NCBI GenBank assembly: GCA_021823555.1
Contig: JAKANW010000111.1
Span: 1 to 7,873, forward strand
Length of the DNA stretch: 7,873 bases
Reading direction: 5' to 3'
DNA from: Chloroflexota bacterium
GTDB taxonomy: Bacteria; Chloroflexota; Anaerolineae; Anaerolineales; Villigracilaceae
Numbering within the stretch: the stretch's first letter is position 1; each line of letters begins with the position of its first letter. The translations under genes and the position numbers were made by a program. The notes under the pieces are model-generated. The model made no database searches. It saw nothing but the letters and a program-made list of their open reading frames with translations, and was not told the origin of the DNA. This document shows, piece after piece, positions 6,803 through 7,873 of this stretch.

Positions 6803-6860
6803 AAAATAAGTGATTTGCTTCGTGGGGCAGACGTTATTCCGCGCTGCATCACTTACTTTT
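6803..6860. repeat. AT-rich inverted repeat in the spacer upstream of the transporter genes
   Basis: The arms are AAAATAAGTGAT (6803-6814) and ATCACTTACTTTT (6848-6860), pairing over 12 bp with one bulged base; the core TAAGTGAT/ATCACTTA is perfect. The arms are 33 bp apart, so the two cores are about 41 bp centre to centre, close to four helical turns. The 160-bp spacer 6759-6918 must hold any promoter for the transporter set, but I could not identify a convincing -35/-10 pair. The repeat may be a pair of operator half-sites or a weak hairpin ending the hydrolase transcript. Confidence 0.45.
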
Positions 6861-6918
6861 CATCCACTACCGATGGATATTTAGCGAAACCAAAAGGTGT
6901 ATTTTTGAACAGCACCTC

Positions 6919-7725
6919 CTATCCTGTAAATTCGATCACGGCTTGCGAGGCGGCTTCCGGCATCTCAAGCGGGAAGAAATGCCCCGCATCAGGGAATATC
7001 ACAACTTTGCTGTCCGCGATCTGCTTCGCCAGCAGGTCCGCGTTTTCGGGGGGCACCACTTTATCGTGCGCGCCGAACAGGATCAGGGTCGGGACGGTGA
7101 GGCGGGGCAGTTTCGTCTCGAAGGCCGCGGCCTCAGGGATCAGCGAAAGCCCAATCGCCATCTGCGCCTGATACGGCGCCGGGTCAATTGGATTCGCCAC
7201 ACGCCACCTGACCCACTCTTCGATAACATCTGGATTCTTTTCCGCCCAGCCCGGCGCGGTGCTAACGACCAATCCGTTCTTGAAACGCGTCAGCGGATCG
7301 CCTGTCACATCGGTGAGAACTTTCAGCGCTTCGGGCGTGACCGGGATGTGGCGCGGCCCACCGAAGTTGGTCGAACACAAAATGAGTTTTTCCACCCTTT
7401 GCGGAAAATCGAGCGCCATCGCCTGGGCGATAAACCCACCCATCGAATGGCCCATAACAATTGCCTTTTCAATGCCCAGCGCGCCAAGCAGACTAGCAGT
7501 ATCGGCAGCCAGCATCTGCGCGCTGTACGGCCCGCCAGGTTTATCGCTCTGGCCGACGCCGCGATTATCGAAAGTGACGACCTGAAAACGTTCTTTCAAA
7601 AATGGAACCATGCGATGCCACTGCCACAGCGGGTAACCAATGCCGGAAATCAGCACGAGCGGTTTGCCCGCGCCGCCGTAGGTTTCATAGTAGAGTTCGA
7701 TATCGCCGGATCTGATTTTAGGCAT
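6919..7725 (-). CDS. Alpha/beta hydrolase (3-oxoadipate enol-lactonase-like)
   Basis: This is a 268-residue cytoplasmic serine hydrolase of the alpha/beta fold; no signal peptide is visible. The nucleophile elbow is GHSMGG (92-97) with Ser94, the acid is Asp221 in GAHDKVVPPENA, and the base is His249 in DAGHFFPLEMPE. The oxyanion-hole strand is VLISGIGYPLWQW (24-36), and FDNRGVGQSD (52-61) is the usual strand-4 turn. Residues about 120-200 form the cap that sets substrate choice. Length and motifs match enol-lactonase, esterase and C-C hydrolase members, which sequence alone does not separate. The frame extends to an ATG at 7770, but those 15 extra residues come from the upstream repeat; ATG 7725 has GGAG five bases upstream and begins the conserved MPKIRSGDIELYYE. 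It lies between the acyl-CoA synthetase and the transporter, all on one strand. Confidence 0.88.
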   Translation of the reverse strand: MPKIRSGDIELYYETYGGAGKPLVLISGIGYPLWQWHRMVPFLKERFQVVTFDNRGVGQSDKPGGPYSAQMLAADTASLLGALGIEKAIVMGHSMGGFIAQAMALDFPQRVEKLILCSTNFGGPRHIPVTPEALKVLTDVTGDPLTRFKNGLVVSTAPGWAEKNPDVIEEWVRWRVANPIDPAPYQAQMAIGLSLIPEAAAFETKLPRLTVPTLILFGAHDKVVPPENADLLAKQIADSKVVIFPDAGHFFPLEMPEAASQAVIEFTG

Positions 7726-7746
7726 AAGATCTCCAGAGGAAGCGGA

Positions 7747-7797
7747 TAGTTGAAAGTGGATAGAAACCACCCACTACTCACTGTCCACTATCCACTG
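7747..7797. repeat. Heptamer-unit inverted repeat between acyl-CoA synthetase and hydrolase (element C)
   Basis: Read on the minus strand from 7797, four 7-nt units follow one another (CAGTGGA, TAGTGGA, CAGTGAG, TAGTGGG) and then TGG. The plus-strand left arm has units TAGTTGA, AAGTGGA and TAGAAAC (7747-7767). The best stem is AGTGGATAG (7755-7763) with CTATCCACT (7788-7796), nine perfect pairs. CACTGTCCACTATCCACTG (7779-7797) matches 4459-4477 in element A with one mismatch. The right part overlaps the 3' end of the acyl-CoA synthetase gene. Confidence 0.85.
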
Positions 7798-7873
7798 CTT
7801 TCTCAACTCCGCCTTCATTACTTTCCCATACGGCGAATATGGCAACGCATCCACAAACTCCACGCGCTTGGGG
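7774..7873 (-). CDS. AMP-forming acyl-CoA synthetase, C-terminal fragment
   Basis: Only the last 32 codons are in the window; translation from 7872 down gives an open frame ending in TAG at 7774-7776. It begins PKRVEFVDALPYSPYGKVMK and continues AELRK. This is the C-terminal signature of ANL-superfamily acid-CoA ligases: the PKxVEFVDxLP strand followed by P-x-x-GK-x-x-x-xELR, in which the Lys after Gly is the catalytic residue for adenylation. Such enzymes activate a carboxylic acid with ATP to an acyl-AMP and transfer it to coenzyme A in the cytoplasm. The last eight residues (QWIVDSE preceded by Lys) and the stop come from a heptamer repeat rather than from conserved family sequence. The specific acid cannot be told from this fragment. 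It lies 48 bp upstream of the hydrolase on the same strand. Confidence 0.85.
   Translation of the reverse strand, partial: PKRVEFVDALPYSPYGKVMKAELRKQWIVDSE

Noticed and set aside
6853..6918. A 21-codon open stretch in frame after the hydrolase TAG stop, with an AGGAGG sequence at its beginning
   Set aside because: The only near start is a GTG overlapping the AGGAGG, which is too close to act as its ribosome site. The encoded residues match nothing I know, and stop read-through has no supporting signal.
7726..7770. A 15-residue N-terminal extension of the hydrolase from the ATG at 7770
   Set aside because: It would be encoded by the heptamer repeat, lacks a ribosome site, and the conserved family N-terminus begins at the ATG 7725, which has one.
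4411..7797. The short repeated units as a CRISPR array
   Set aside because: The units are seven bases long with no spacers and the copies are far apart, and no cas gene is present.

Overview
The window reads as a piece of a bacterial chromosome with every recognisable gene on the minus strand. The likely source is a member of the Chloroflexota, Anaerolineae-like. This is inferred from the moderately high GC content and from the very Ala/Pro/Thr-rich linker just after the lipobox of the solute-binding lipoprotein (Cys-Ala-Pro-Ala-Ala-Thr-Pro-Thr), a style common in that phylum. No rRNA or other phylogenetic marker is present, so the assignment is tentative.

Layout in transcription order, from high to low coordinates: (1) the last 32 codons of an AMP-forming acyl-CoA synthetase (7774-7873); (2) an alpha/beta hydrolase with an intact Ser-Asp-His triad (6919-7725); (3) a 160-bp spacer with an AT-rich inverted repeat and a strong ribosome binding site; (4) a complete five-gene ABC importer of the branched-chain amino acid (HAAT/Liv) type, made of solute-binding lipoprotein (5382-6758), ATPase LivG (4481-5251), ATPase LivF (3694-4398), permease LivH (2125-3678, unusually long) and permease LivM (1067-2122); (5) galactokinase galK (1-994), cut by the left edge and apparently with its own promoter inside the end of livM.

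The importer should work as a unit. The lipoprotein captures the ligand outside the cytoplasmic membrane, LivH/LivM form the channel, and LivG/LivF hydrolyse ATP. A perfect 9-bp stem-loop after the binding-protein gene may let that gene be expressed more strongly than the rest. The hydrolase and acyl-CoA synthetase just upstream raise the possibility that the imported compound is a carboxylic or aromatic acid rather than leucine, isoleucine or valine.

The most unusual feature is in the spacers. Three of them (livF/livG, livG/binding protein, hydrolase/acyl-CoA synthetase) hold elements built from imperfect 7-nt tandem units arranged as inverted arms that can fold into hairpins. Two share one unit family (NAGTGGR); the third uses another (ending RGAC) with the same architecture. 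One of them supplies the C-terminal codons and stop of the acyl-CoA synthetase. I found no defence system, CRISPR array, tRNA, rRNA or insertion sequence. No gene-free stretch exceeds 300 bases.
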